A DNA stretch of 64,000 bases from Thamnaconus septentrionalis. Taxonomy: Eukaryota > Chordata > Actinopteri > Tetraodontiformes > Monacanthidae. The notes under the pieces are model-generated. The model was not told where the DNA came from. It was given only the letters and a program-made list of their open reading frames with translations, and did not search any database. The translations under genes and the position numbers were made by a program. The DNA is taken from the NCBI GenBank assembly GCA_009823395.1, contig CM020511.1:19155001-19219000 (forward strand). The letters run 5' to 3'. Position 1 is the stretch's first letter. The number at the start of each line of letters is the position of its first letter. Shown here one piece after another: positions 48,095-61,759 of the stretch.

Positions 48095-48812
48095 TGATCA
48101 GTGCTTGCCCTCTTTGGCTCTCTCTTTCTCCATCAGATCTGTTATTCCTTTCACCTTTCCTCTCTAAAATGAGATTTTCTTCAAGGCTGAAGCTATTCCA
48201 GGAATTCCTCTCCACTGACGGCTTCCTGCATGATGGCTTCCTTTAGCGCCGAAGGAAGGAAAAAAAAAAAGTCAAAAACACAAATCCAGCAGCGCACAGA
48301 GTGAGAGCCGCGTTAATCGTCCTTCACGCTTTTGGTAAACTGACATAAAGCAGGACAGTCTTCACTGGGTTTCTGTGTTCTCATGCTCCTCTTTCTGTCT
48401 TCTTTTTCTTTTTTTGGACGATGAGAGCGGCAGCCGTGGATGATTTGGCCACTTCTTTATTTTCTTCTAAAGACAGTATTGATACCGTTATGTAAATAAC
48501 TCATCCAGTTTATACGGGATCCGCACAATGAAGGACCCGGCGCAGGCCAAAAATGGCAGCCAGCCAGCGGAACAACAGCGGCGATTGCAAAGTGTGGAGT
48601 CTAAATTTATCAAAACGTTTCTGGCCAAGTGGGCCAACACGGTGCATGACGCAGGGCATTATTCAGAGATTCATGACCCATTAGTTCTCATTAATGCCAC
48701 AGAACGGAGAAACTCTTGCATGTTGTTTGGGGTTTTTTTCATTCTACCCAACCCCTCTCGAAATGTGTCCTCAGTGGATCAGGAATGTGCAGCCCTGAAC
48801 CTTCAGCCTCAC

Positions 48813-48836
48813 TGCTGCTGCTGCTGCTGCTGCTCA
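48813..48836. repeat. (CTG)n repeat
   Basis: Seven or eight trinucleotide units; produces poly-Cys or poly-Leu in chance frames. Confidence 0.92.
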
Positions 48837-48899
48837 GCTGCGGTTCTGACCCAGTTGGTTTAGTCGCACCGAGGAGACCATCCCCGCTCGGCATGTTCG

Positions 48900-51800
48900 G
48901 CCGCAGTGGTGCGACTTTGCGCGGAGGGTAACACAGCCACAGATGGCTGCCAGTGCAAACTCACACAGGAGAGAGACCCAGCCAGACAGCAGGGCTGCAG
49001 CTGTACGCCACTGCGGCCTTGACGCCTCCACAAAGCACGATGTTTTATGACTTGCAGACAAGCAGCCTTTTTTGAGGTTGTAGGGGTTTCAAGTCTCAAG
49101 TTCCCAGGTGATGACAAAGAACAGCTTCAGAGTAGCTTTGTTGGATGCGTCTTGCTTCACCTAGTATTTATTATCAGCCTCTATTTTCTGATTTCACACT
49201 TTAAGGAGCCATTCTGACGACCCAGTTCACCAAGGACTCATTATTCGCTTTGAAGCTCCGACAACCTCACATCAGACACCAAATGAAGTACCCACAATCA
49301 CATCTGAAGCATACTTAATCATCCAAATCGCACACGACTGCTGTGCTATTTATCATCCATAGCCAATCAAGTCAAATTACACTCACTTCACAAGCTACGC
49401 CGTGGCGAGAAAATAACCCAGATGTATATGAAAAGAAGATGCCACTATGTTTCCAAATATCAACCTCAGACAGGAAGAAGGTTGGCGTCTACTTGCAGAC
49501 TTCAAAACTTCCGATTTTTGTTTTTTAGGCAACTGAATTTTCCACTGAAGTGCAAATTTGAGAATCAATGAAAGCTTCATTTTGACCGAAGCAAAATTCA
49601 GATTTATACTTTTGAAAATGACTTTGAGAGCATTTTTTTACAGACAACTGTGTTTATTTTTTAATCGCACAAATTGCTTACCAATCTTCACAGTGGGTAT
49701 AGTTTGGGATTCATTACACAGCTGAAGTAAAATGAGTTTAGGGTCTTAATGGGGATCAAGTCGTTTTAGGGCTCACGTAGAGAAGATTTACAGTCTAAAT
49801 ACCAATGGACACCTGGCAGTGGAGTGGAAGAAGGACTTAGCTGAGCTTTTTGTCCAATATCCCCAATTCACCGTCCAGGGGTCCCTGCTGGCTCACATTT
49901 CCTTAGTCGCCTTGATTATCGTGGCAAAGAATTATAAAACCCAATTATAGCAGGACTGAGACGACACTGATAGTGGCACACCTGCTGAAATGGCTCAAAT
50001 TTTCATTCTGAATGCAGGTGTTGGTTACATGGAGAAAAGAGAAATTCTCCAAGCGCTGATACCCATTTATTTTTAGATTTTATTGTGAATGAGAACGTGG
50101 TAACACATTATTCAGGAATCACATTATAATTGTAAAGAGAAATTTGTGCAGAAATGGATTGACATTTTTAAAAACTAGCCAACAAGCAGAGGAAAAAATC
50201 TAATCCTGCATGAGAAACGCCAGTGCCAGTCCAGCCATCACATTAATTTGCCCTGTTGAGTTGTGAGCCCTGGCTCTCAAACAAAATATTAAAAATAACT
50301 AGAAAATGTATGAAAATATTTAAAAAGACAGAAAAAACATCATCATTGCGGTGGTCATGAAGGCAGAGAGGGCTCACTCAGATTTCTGGAAATAGCTTTT
50401 GAGAGGACAACAGCCCAGAGAGGGTAAAAAAAAAAAAAGAAGAAGAAGAGCCAAGAGGTCATCAAACTGGGCAGAATGAGCCTCCAAATTAGTGAGAGCG
50501 CAGGCTGGAGAGGATGACGAGCGCTGCCAACGTGACGTCTCGGGACTGAGACGTTTCCATCACGATGCTCTCTGACAACACCGTCATGCATCGTGCATCC
50601 TGACATTGCACGAGTCGCCAAACCGCATCAGCTATGAGGCCACAATCCCTGCAGCAGCAGCAGGAGGAGGAGGAGGTGGAGGAGCAGGAGGAGTGGAGCT
50701 AAAGGGTGGAAGGGCCTGGGGGTGGGAATCCAGGATAAGAGGGGGCAGTCGGGATGGGGGATGAGCCTGAAGCGCAGCAAAAGCAGGAATGCGGCGGAAC
50801 GCAGGGAGGTGTGGACCCAAAAATGTGGAGAGGAGCCGAAGCGGGAGTGTGGGGGAAGTGCCAGTGGTCCTTCGCTTTACATCAACGTCACGTCAGGGTC
50901 GCTGGCAGGGGGGCGCAGGAGTTACGGCACCGAGAGGCGAGCGGTGGCGGCAGCGGAGCCCCGTCCATCCCACAGCCAGCGCTGTCACTGCTCATAACTG
51001 GGAGGAGGACTGGAAACATGATGGAGGACGCTGACAAGACCACCGCCGAGGAGATCCAGATGAACCCAACAGAAAAAAGCAGCAGTGGTTGCACAACCGC
51101 ATGTTTTTTTTTTTCCAGTGTTGTGAATCACCGCCCCGTCATTGACAGTTTCTGGCTCCGCTGATCGCCATTCACAAAAAAGCAGCTTGCAATAAAGGCA
51201 AAAAAAAAAAGAAATAGTGAAGTGGAGCGACACATGTTTTGTGATCCGATGTCCAGGCTGAAGAGATGCCAAAATATCTGAACGAAATGTTAACTTTCCC
51301 GTCGGATGCTCCTCTGATGCTCCGCAGGCCGAGGTTTCAGCGGGTAAAGGCGCTGAAGCAATTTGGTAAGCTTTGCTGAAGCTCGAGACATGAAAAATCA
51401 ATCTTCCGCAAAGGTTACAGGATTCTTCCTGTTCATCGCCGCCGTCGAAAGAAAAACACTCTTTGACGGTTCTCAGCCAACAAGAACAAAATGGAATCAA
51501 GATTTTTTTTTTTTCTGTTCTGCCACCTGTTTCTTGCAATGTTTATTTTTTTTTTTTTTGCATCTGTGCTGTTAATAACGTTAACTAAATGTCAATCAGT
51601 ACTTGGCCTTTGGCGATACAGCTTACAACCCTCAATTTGGGTTGTGATAATGTCATGATTCTTGCCAAATGTCCTGCTTTCTCGGGGACTCATAAAGAAT
51701 AATGAATGATTGGGGACAAAAACTGGTGATTCACTTTGAACGTTTAACAGTCCATGTTTGAAGCTGGCTGGTTAACTGTTTATATGACCATTTCTGACCA

Positions 51801-54520
51801 AAAATGAACAAGAACTTTATACCTGAGGGCGGCAAAGACAATGGCCACAACAGATGTCTGTAGTCTCCAAACCTTATGTTTTATCCACATAAGAAGATTA
51901 TTATTTCATCCTGATCACCAACCCGAGTTCATTTTCAAGAAACAACTCTTTCAGATTACAACAAATGGGCTTAAAGTCTTAGAATGTTGAGATTAGGGGA
52001 CATGATAGTGGTATTTACCAGAAGAGACTTTTTTTGAGCTCCAGAAACCTCATGGTCAAGACAGCAGTGGTGCGAAAGCAAACAAAGGAAACACATGGAA
52101 ACAGTCAGAATGACAAAGAATGTCGCGCCACCTGGGAAAGTGTTCTTTCTTCTGGGTTCTGCTTTGTCAGAAAAAAAATAGCTGGAAACTTCAAAAAGGA
52201 CAATTTTCCAAAAGACTCTGCCAGCTGGACTGAGCCAGAATAGAAAATGAGGCTAAAAAGTCTGGACGACCACGTGGCTTCCATTGTGCTAGACTGGGCA
52301 TCTCTGGATTTTATGACACTGTTCCTCTCAAAATAAATAAATAAATAAATGAATAAAAAGGCTGGAACGACAGAATCGCAGACAAAATGTTGCGCAAATC
52401 GTGGAAGAAAAAAGAAAACAGTGCACTAGTTTTCCTGCTTTATCGGCCCCGTGCACAGAAGAGAGCAAATTATCCGCTCTGATACACCGGGTCACCGGGA
52501 TGAGGTCGTGTCAGTGGAAGTGCAGGTGCCGCAGCGGATGGGGGGGGTGGGAGGTGAAAAAAAAGGGGGGGTGGGGCTCGCGAGTGGCTCCTCAAATCTC
52601 CACCCCCATTAATCACACTTTGCACTGCGGCGGCCCACCGAGCAGCGTGACATTGACAGCTCTGAGAATGATTAATACTTAATGCAGTGTTTAAGAGAAT
52701 GATTTATGCCATCTGTTAGCGGATGACACGCCGCTGAAGTCGGCTCCGCCACTCGCGCACACTTGTCAGCGAGGATTAGGAGAGTGATACATAACTTAAT
52801 CTCGGGAGCAGCGGGTGACCTCCAAAATTAGGCTGAATTTAGACCAGGAACAACCAAGGGGGCAGGAGAGGGTGTGAGGGGAGGGGCCGGCGGGCCGGAT
52901 GTGCGCAACCTGGGCATTAAATGAATTCAGGAATTCATCAATTATCTGCCACTTATCCAGCTGGGAAGTGTGGCGTCGGTGGGATGTGGTCGGTTGTGCA
53001 ACTCGTGCAACTTATAATATATCATTTTTCCGGGTTAAACCCGGGGTCCCCGGCGGCATGGGTCCTTAAACAGGATCCTGATGAGACGTTTAAAGCCTCG
53101 CAGCCGTTGCTGAGGACGTTTTAATGGGGAGGAGCAGATTTTTTTCAGCACCGGCAACTTCCAGGTTCAGTGCTGCATCCCAAGGCTCATTTCAAACTCA
53201 ATCTAAAGTTGAGTTTTAAAAAAATCTCTATCCATCAACGCAAAGAGATTTTTGTCCTGACCATCAGGAGTTTCACGACCACATTAGCAGCTCCGACTGT
53301 TGATAATTATCTGTCTGATTTAGGCTGCTTTCATATTACATTCAAACTGCTGTGCCAGCACAGAAAACTTGAAGCTGATTTTGGGATAAACGTCAAATAT
53401 TAAGACGTGTAAACATCATACAAGTTTAATTTAAAGGTTCCATATTATGTGCATTTTAAGATGGTGTTCACTGGAGACCCTACTGGTGCAGCCTCGCATT
53501 ATTAATTATGCAAAGAAAAACAAACTAAAGAGCTCAAAAAACCAACAAAATAACCCGCTGTTTACAGCCTCGCACAAGATGCTTGGTCATGCTTCCTGCT
53601 TTGTTGCATCTACTACACATTTGGAAGGAGAAAAAAGCAAGTTGGTGCCAGATATTGGTGCTAACCCTTCTGGCAGGAAGTGCTGAATCCCAGTACTTAC
53701 ACTTTTTAAAAATAGCAGCAAATAAAAGAAGCAAAGGATGGATTTCTGATTTGAGTTCAATAACAAAGCACATTATTGTTGTTAGAAAGTATTGACAAAG
53801 TGAATTTGAAGACTTGAATTGGTTGAAATCCAAATCAAAAATAGCAAACAGGGCCCAGAAAACTACTTTAACCAAGTTGAAAGCTTGAAACAGGAAATCG
53901 GGAGTTCACGCTCAGAAGTTGGCGAATCAAACAGGCGGGGAACTCCTGACTCGGCGTGTGGCGCCGCCGCTGCCAACAAGTGTCGTCTTATCTGGAAGCT
54001 TGATTGGGAAACAAGAGCCGCTATCTCCTCGCTCACCCTTCGCCGTATTTACATATTCAAACAAACTGTCAAAGCCGGAAAACACACAATTTGTTATCCA
54101 CCAGAGTTTCGCGTTGTTAAAAATACTCGGCATCTCATCTGCATACAAAAGTGCGAGTCTCGCCCCTCCCCCACCTTCCCCCACTCCTCCTTGCGCAGCT
54201 ATCAGATGACAAGGTGAACACAAGGGTAATCAGTTTGGTCGCCGCTTTGAGTTGTTCTATTCTAAGGTTACACACTCCCGCTACCCGTTTGATGCTCCCG
54301 CTGAGACTTAATCGACAAAATCAGTCCCTCAGCAACGCCGCCCTCCCACCCCCCATCGCACCCCCCATCCAACCCACCCTCATCTGGCCTCCACTCAATA
54401 AACAGCCCGTCCTAAACTTAAAGATTACCGTTAACACTGCGCTTTCATGGATTTTAAAAAAGATGGAGAAGACGCCGTTTCATAATCAAGATCAAAAGGA
54501 ACACCCAGCGCTGTATTCAA
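48900..54520. other. Unique sequence, no recognised gene
   Basis: Includes GGA-rich sequence at 50652-50700, CpG-rich sequence at about 50760-51060, an (AAAT)n run at 52332-52355, and G-rich runs at 52540-52576. The part at 52600-52930 is TAAT-containing and CNE-like. A 184-codon minus-strand frame at 50985-51539 has no recognisable domain. Confidence 0.4.
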
Positions 54521-54525
54521 ATCAG

Positions 54526-54649
<124 letters not shown>

Positions 54650-55866
54650 CAGCGTCCTTGGGTCTTGCTATTCAACCAGAGCCCCAGTGAGTGAGTGGAG
54701 ACGGGGTCCTGGGGTGGGGTGGCGCACCAGCTTGTTCATCAGTGCAGCGTTTGAATGGCGACAGAGTGGGTGCAAAAAAAAAAAAAATCTTCAAAAAAAT
54801 ACTCGGGTATAAAATCAAGATTCTTCCACAAAAGTGCAAGAAGAAAAAATCCACTTCCAATCCAAGACCTGACACCAGTTTCCCGGTTTCCATCTTCACA
54901 ATATTGCCACTAATTTCCCTGTTAGACGTTACAAAAAGCTGAGATACAGAAAATGCAATGGGTTTAGTAAACTGAAATAAAGCAGTGTTGGGTTTGTGTG
55001 AGCAGGATGCTTTATCCAATCCATCCAGACTCAAACTGCTCCCCTCTGCAGTTAATGGTTGTTTGCCCGATTGGGAAGCTGTCTGGATTTAAATGCATTA
55101 CTACTATTTATAAGCACAAAAGACACTCGACCTATTTCACTTTGCTCCTGGTTACACCTTTGCTCTGCAAGCGGAGAGGAACAGATACAGATGTGGGAGA
55201 GAAAAACATTAAAATCGCACCTCAGCAGGATGGAACTGTAGTTATTTTACTCAATGTAACAATATGAAGTGACTTTGGCCGTTTAATTTTTCCAATCCGC
55301 CTGCTGATCACGTCTCGTTAGCATCCAATCAAACTTTCTTCCTCTTCTTCTTCTTCTGTTGTCCTGGAAGCCGAGGCAGCCGACTGAGACATCATCAAGG
55401 TTTATGCGCGCAGACAGCGGCAAAAGCGGCGCCGCCATCTGTCACATTCGTCACGTCTGTCTTCATGCGAGCCGTCTGATGTGACTGCTGTAGAACATCG
55501 AGGCGGTGCACCCGGAGTCAGCCGTGACGTGCCATGGCGTTCAGGGCGACCTTGATTGATTGATTGATACGCGCCGATGAATGAGTGAGCGGGGCGCCTT
55601 TTCAATCACGGCCAAAGTCTTTGAACATTAATAACAGCTTCCCATCCCGCCGCCCCTCCTCTGGCAGCGTCAGCCCTCTTTAAACGTTTGCTTGGCATTT
55701 TTGTTGAAAAGACACGGAGACGCAATTTCTCACAAGCGGAAATTTATGTACACCCCATTTGACGCTCCCCCGGCTCTTGATTGACTCATATTTTGCCACC
55801 TTCTTCCCTTCCAGAAATTAGCAGACACAATCAACATGATTTCCAGGACGGCTCAGGCTCTGAGGA

Positions 55867-55879
55867 GGGGGGGGGGGGG
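55867..55879. repeat. Poly(G) run of 13
   Basis: Thirteen consecutive G after GAGGA. Confidence 0.93.
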
Positions 55880-56819
55880 CAGCACCAGCGGAATGCAGGA
55901 GCAACAACCACGACTGGTCCCAGAGAACCAAGTCATCACGTTTCTCTGGTGCCTTTGGTGCATTGATGACCCACATGAAAAATACGATTTTTTTGGTCTG
56001 ATCCAAACAGCTTTTGTTTATTAAGTAGTGGGTTGCGAGTAAGAAAGGAACCATCTGAGGTTTGGTTCTAAAATACTCCTGTCCTTGATCTTGGCAAACC
56101 ATTGGAGTTCAGTTGAGTGATTGAAGGTTAAATGATTGCAAATTGACTTTTTTAATTAACTTGAAGAAGAAATAAAAATACTTTTCAGAACTGAAGAAGT
56201 GAAACGTCTTGAAGTTACCAAAAAAAACAACCCGGTTGCCTAAACATCACCTTCAAGACTTCAAAAGTCAGTTTTGTTTCTCAAATGTAGCTCTGAGCCA
56301 ACGTCTGTGCATGTATACAAAAATATCAGCTCGTCAAGTTCACATAACACACAGGTGTGCAACATTGACAGCTTTTGTGTTGATTTTTTCAACAGAATTC
56401 ACGCTAAAATAAAACTACGAATGTCGAAGTTGTCCATGTCCAGCAGAATGTAGACGGTAAAGTTTCCCGCAGTTCCATCAACAGGCGGCCTGTTCACTCT
56501 GGGTTCAATCCCCACACTGGTGGGGGATTGGAAAACAGTGCAGCTTCAACTGTTGGGCTTCCTCTAGAGGAAATAATCACTGCAGAGCTGCTCTGCTCTC
56601 TCTGCGTCTCTAATTTAAGCAATAACAAAATTACTGTCAAAATAACAGGAGAAACTTTATGTCGCTGTATCCCTGGAGAAATCACCACAGGGCTTAGCCA
56701 CCATTTAGACGTTCTTTTCAACTCTTTTTTTTTTTTTAATTTGTCTTTTGCCACTCGCTTGGCCTTAATCCATTTTGTAAAGAAGCGACTCTTTTTATTT
56801 ATTTTTTAAACCAATCAAA

Positions 56820-57250
56820 TTCTTAAGTACCTGCCGGAGCCCCAGAGGGACGGAGAAGCAGCTCGAATGTGGGAGTCATATAAGCTGCTAATGACAGTCA
56901 GAGCCGTACAAAAATAATTAATGAGCGGCCATTTGAGTCTCATTATTCGCAAAAAATTGACTCATCACTGTGTCAAATGAGGTCCGGATTCTTTCGAACC
57001 GCTGGAATCTTTTATGTGTCACCTCATTTACATATCCTCACATTCCACACAACCTATTCGCAGTCCCCATTTAGTGCGTTATCAATTTGTTGCCTCAAAG
57101 TGGGTCATCATATCTCCAGACGCAATTGCAGCCAAAAATCTCAGTGAGACAAATTTGCTGTCAGTCGCCGGGCGGCGGCCCTTTTATGTAGGAAGAGCGA
57201 GCTGTTGGCGGGGATGAGGAAAGAATTTCTTATTTTCATTTCTTAAGAGG
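56820..57250. promoter_or_regulatory. Candidate conserved noncoding element
   Basis: Repeat-free sequence with AAAATAATTAATGAG at about 56910, TTGACTCATCA (AP-1-like) at about 56957, TCATTTACATATCC (octamer-like) at about 57024 and further TAAT cores. Dense homeodomain, POU and bZIP-like words in unique sequence are typical of developmental enhancers. Conservation not tested. Confidence 0.35.
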
Positions 57251-58139
57251 CGAGAGAAGATGGAAGGGGAAGCGGCGTGGATCACGCAGGCAGGCCGAAC
57301 AGGTCGATGGGAGACAAACGTGCCTCTAATAAGCCGATGATGAACCCGCAGTGGCCGCGCCCCTCCCCCCTTCCGCCCTCCCCTTGTGAGAACCCAGGAA
57401 GACTTCTAACAAATGTATTATTGACTTCAAGCGGGCAGCCGGTCATTGGAAAACCCTCGGTAGCGGGCCGAGGGATGAGTAGTGGGAGAGAGATGAGACA
57501 TCAGCGGCAGCGGGTTAAAGTATCGATCAGTCAATCCTGTTTATAGCTTCCACCTAATGACGAGAAGGACACAGGCTAATTGACACGCGGCGCCGTGGCA
57601 GCTTAGGCACTGGAGGAATCATTAGAGCACTTCAACCTACACGCTACACACTGCGGCGAAGCAGCGCCGCCACGGCAAGCGGACGCAAGGGAACAGGGCG
57701 GGGAAAAAATATTATGTTGTGTGGAATGTTTGTGTAGTCCGTGCCGAGCAAAATGTCATTTTAAACAAGAATGAAACGACATGGCTCAAATTAAACAATA
57801 AAAAAAAGAAAAGAAAGAAATCAGGCCCCATTATTCCCATGCATTAACTGTCCGGAGAGTTTACACTATTCTATTGGCTTAGACTTGATAAATATTCATT
57901 CCAGGCGTTTATTTGACCACGTTTGATTGAAACCCCTTTTATAAGGGTGGATTTAATACCTACGCAGCAATAGAACTAAAAATTGAAAACCACTTAGAAT
58001 AAGGAAGAGAACTAGGGAATACTCTCACTTTGATTTGAAGTCGCCAAACCAGACCCTCCGTGAATCCGCCCAGGATGAGGGAGCAGCATAGTGGAAAGAT
58101 TTTTCTCCCTAATTCTGCTCTCACTCCAGGGACCAACAC

Positions 58140-59400
58140 GTACAAGATGCTGGTTAGTCAAATGTCCCACATTAGCCCCATTCTCACATCTTTAATCACC
58201 ATCCCGGAGTCCAAAAGAGCCACATCACACCATTAATTAGCCCACAAACTCTATAGATCTCCAGGAATGTCTGGGTTTCCGCCCAACACTTTGTAATATT
58301 AACTAACCTTCATGTTCATCTTGACAGATTCAATAACCAGCTTAGCATAGACATGAACCGGCCTTGTTAGTGGATGGCGGGAATGTGGGGAGTAGATAAA
58401 AATACGCTAGCCTTACTTTGTACCCATTTATAAATATTTATATTTTAATCCCACACATTAGTGAATCATCTTACATTTAAGCCCTTGAAAACAACATATT
58501 TACCCTGAAGAAAAGCAAAAGGGGGGGAAACAAAGGAGCAAATGTGCAAAAATCTAAACTCCTTGCACTTCAACGGGGGGTGACGCAGCCGACTTTGTGA
58601 CATTAATGCTCAAAGGAACATTTCTGCTGTACACCGATGATCCTCACTGAAATAACTACGAGCACATCATGACTTCAAAACACACCGACTTAACGAGCAC
58701 TATATATAAACGCACATTCCAGTGGACTGCTCATAATGGAGACAAAACGGCCCAGTTGCCTCCAAAGATGCAATTAATGTGTGAGCGGCTAATAGGACTG
58801 TAAATATGTTGCGCTTCCTGCTGGGCTGTCCTGAGCCGTAAACAATAAGTCAGGACCACATTAAAACCATTTCATCCACGCTTATTCATCAGAGCGATTC
58901 AGTGGAATCAGCTAATGCGCCGCGGTTGCACACACTGTGCATTACGGATATGACTTATGGAGCCCTGAGGCTGAATTATGGTCGCCTGCCATGCAACCCA
59001 TTGATGCCAATGTGCATATATTCACCAATTTATGTTTGCATTTGTGCGTGCATGCATGCGTGAGTGTGTGTTGTGTTGTCATTAATTTTCTTTTAGGAAA
59101 AAGTATTTCTCTCTCCAGTGCATCATTACCGCCCAAGATCTGCCCAGAAATTAATAAAGCCTCAGTCTGCATGGAGTGGATAATGGAATTAATTTACAGC
59201 ACTGCTTAGTAAACACTCTTGCCCTTATGCTTGTTCAATCTAAATTTTATTAGCAAGTAAAAGAGTGACCTTAGAGTTCCCACTGGGCTTATGTACTATA
59301 GGATAAGCTGCTCTTTTGAATTCATCTTCATTGAGGAGCCACGCTCATTAATAGTGCCGCGGGACACAAGCTGTACACACTGATTAATAAAGCCTAAAAA
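58140..59400. promoter_or_regulatory. Candidate cluster of conserved noncoding elements
   Basis: About 1.2 kb of unique, AT-rich, low-CpG sequence with repeated ATTAATTAG, TTAATTA and TAATATTAAC words and balanced base use, lacking transposon signatures. It has the texture of deeply conserved intronic elements, in contrast to the repeat-laden flanks. Inferred from appearance only. Confidence 0.33.
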
Positions 59401-59940
59401 AATAAATTAAATACATTCTCTTGTTAAGCCGTGTTCCTCCATCTGATTTTGTTAAGAGCGGATTTTGCCTGCCGAAAACTCCGACGTCCTCTGGCAAACT
59501 GCAAACTTTGCGCTCCAGACACATTTTATTATTTCATAGTTTTTGCTGCGTGCAAGATACAACTTGGGGGACGCTTCAGAAAAAACACACAGATGCGCGA
59601 GGACGGGGCGGCATTTAGCGAGAAGTGCTGTCACTTACGGGCATTTTGATAAGTGGCTTAAAACTTTTAAAGGTACTCGTGTACAAGTATTTATGACTCA
59701 ACTTGTAAAGTTGAAATCATCCAGAGCTGCTTCCACCACAGGAGTCAGTCAAGCGGTGATCTCATCTGTAATTTAGCCATCGCGCTCGCTACACGGACAG
59801 CACAGTGACGTTCCCCCCCAAAAAAACACACTACTTGGATTTAATACTTCAAACATTGAGTGCAATATTGTACAAAGTGCGCTCGCACTGACGAGTGTAT
59901 GTGAGGCAGTGGAAGCATGGACACCAAAACACTGATGATG

Positions 59941-59973
59941 GTGTGTGTGTGTGTGCGTGTGCGTGTGTGTGTG
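59941..59973. repeat. (GT)n microsatellite with GC interruptions
   Basis: GTGTGT tract with GCGTGT units. Confidence 0.94.
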
Positions 59974-60649
59974 TCCAAACAGTACTCATTAAGGGATTAA
60001 TAATGGAAGTACATTCCAGGTGGCCAGATATATAATGACAAACTCCTTGATGACTGAGTGATAATCTCTAAATGATGATCCAGCAACTAAAGGTGAAGCT
60101 TGTCAAAACTAATGCGCTGAATACGAAGTTGTTTGAATCCTGTGGAGGCTTGGAAATGTCTGGACAGATTTGGAGTTGGACCACAGAAGCTTCCCCACAG
60201 CTTCCCACATGCACACAAATGCACGATGCACGTATTGTTCCCCGTATCGGTTTGTCTTTTGTCATTTGGCTGGCTGTACATAGACAGATATGGAATTGTG
60301 TGCTGTGTGGGGCGGCGGGCTTTAGGTGGAGTTTGAGATAAACGTCCTGTTTGGCGCTGACAGAACGGCGGCGGCGGCCCCGAGGGAGGGAAGCTAATCG
60401 CAGTGTTTTCTTTGGCGCCCCCTGCCCCCAAATGGCAAACCAACAATAACACCCCCACTCGGGAGAAAACGCACATAACAACAATGATTTCATTTCCCCT
60501 CTCCCCAATGTCAGATGGGTTGCGTTACATTTTGTCTATAGGGGCCTTTAACTAAAAGGGTTATCATAACAGAGAGAGAGGAAAAAAAACATTACAGTGA
60601 AATTCATAAACATCTGAACGACGGCGAGGAAAACTAATCAGCTTTTCAT

Positions 60650-61750
60650 CACCTGAATTTAATTAAGCCCGGCTACCGCGCTAATAAACGTGCGTGGCGG
60701 GTTTGCTCAGCTCATTCCGGATCATTCCGGAACCTTTCCATCGCTTTATCCTCGCGACAATATTTGCGCCCCGCGATGCGAGCCGATACTGTGTGTGTGT
60801 CCACACGGTTCTGTTTAACAGAGCATTAATTATGTAAACTCCGCCAAAGCAAAGCCGCTCCCCCGGCCTCGCCGCTCCTCTGCCTGTCGCTCCTTCTCCG
60901 CAGCCATCCCTCCATCCCGCAAAATCACCATCACACACACACACACACACAGACACACACACACACACTCACAGACACACACAGAGAAAGCGCAACGGTG
61001 CGGAACGCATGTGGCTCCACACACAGTCAGTCTGAAGCGCTGCCGTGTGGCCTCGCTGCCTGATCCCGCTGCTGGTGTTGATTCGGAGCGGCGCGCGGCG
61101 CTGCGGGAGAGCCCGGCCGAGCAATAGGCTGGAAATATCCGAAAAAGAGGGTGACGCGGTGGGTGAGGAGGTGGAGGGGGGGTGAGGAATAAAGAGGAAA
61201 CGGAAAAAGAAACAAGTCTGGAGATGCGTGCGGGGAGCCGGCTGAAGCCCGCTGAGCGGTGAGGAACAACACGTGCCGACGGAGAGCAGCAGAGGCTTCT
61301 GGGTAATACATGCAAAGCCGCCGCCACCGCCACCGCCGTGTCTAAGTGCCAAGCAAGGAAGCAAGGAGGCGACCGTGAGGGGAACAGGAGCGTGACCGCG
61401 GAGGCCAGAGGAGTCAAAGCTCCATCCAACTAGAGAATCAGCAACAATAAAAAACAAATAAAGGCAACTGTGAGCTCGCAACCAGGAAGTGCCACAGAGC
61501 AAACGACAACATCTCCACTCGTGGCGAGGGGATGAGTCGCAGGCGGCGGTGACACTGAGAGGCTGGGGAACCTCTGGCAGACACTCCACTGTGTCTTCAC
61601 GCTAATCCGCCTCCTTCATGCACAGACTGAGCTCACCACTCCGGCGGAGAGCAAGTGGTGCCGCCGAGATAACAGCAGCATCGGTTCCCTCCCCGACTCA
61701 AAGACGCGCTCGCGGGTGGCGCTGCCAGCCAACGGGAGGAACGAAGGGGC
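60650..61750 (-). promoter_or_regulatory. CpG island-like tract, candidate ptpru promoter or first exon region
   Basis: CpG density is high from about 60660 to 61750, with runs such as GCCGCCGCCACCGCC at 61318 and GAGCGGCGCGCGGCGC at 61085, inside otherwise AT-rich sequence. Read on the minus strand it resembles a pyrimidine-rich 5' untranslated leader. An ATG at about 61007 opens MRSAPLRFLCVC, followed by ctgtgagt, a donor-like site, but the phase (2) does not fit exon 2, which requires phase 1. The signal-peptide exon is therefore not demonstrated. Confidence 0.4.
60931..60983. repeat. (CA)n with GA interruptions
   Basis: CA dinucleotides interrupted by AGACAC and CTCACAGA. Confidence 0.94.
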
Positions 61751-61759
61751 GTTCGCGAG

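Noticed and set aside
50985..51539. 184-codon minus-strand open frame
   Set aside because: No domain and scattered Lys/Phe low-complexity runs from poly(A)/poly(T).
56490..56530. B-box-like GGGTTCAATCCCC as a tRNA gene
   Set aside because: No matching A box, acceptor stem or cloverleaf around it; at best a SINE scrap.
60830..61429. 199-codon minus-strand open frame with a CVCVCV run
   Set aside because: Starts at a non-ATG codon and runs through the (CA)n repeat.
61438..61512. Minus-strand MLSFALWHFLVASSQLP as the missing signal-peptide exon
   Set aside because: It looks like a signal peptide, but the only phase 1 exit is a weak gttgct site, and no family resemblance or supporting context was found.
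60969..61589. 206-codon minus-strand open frame in the CpG tract
   Set aside because: No domain; composition follows the GC-rich leader-like DNA and the CA repeat; it does not begin at an ATG.
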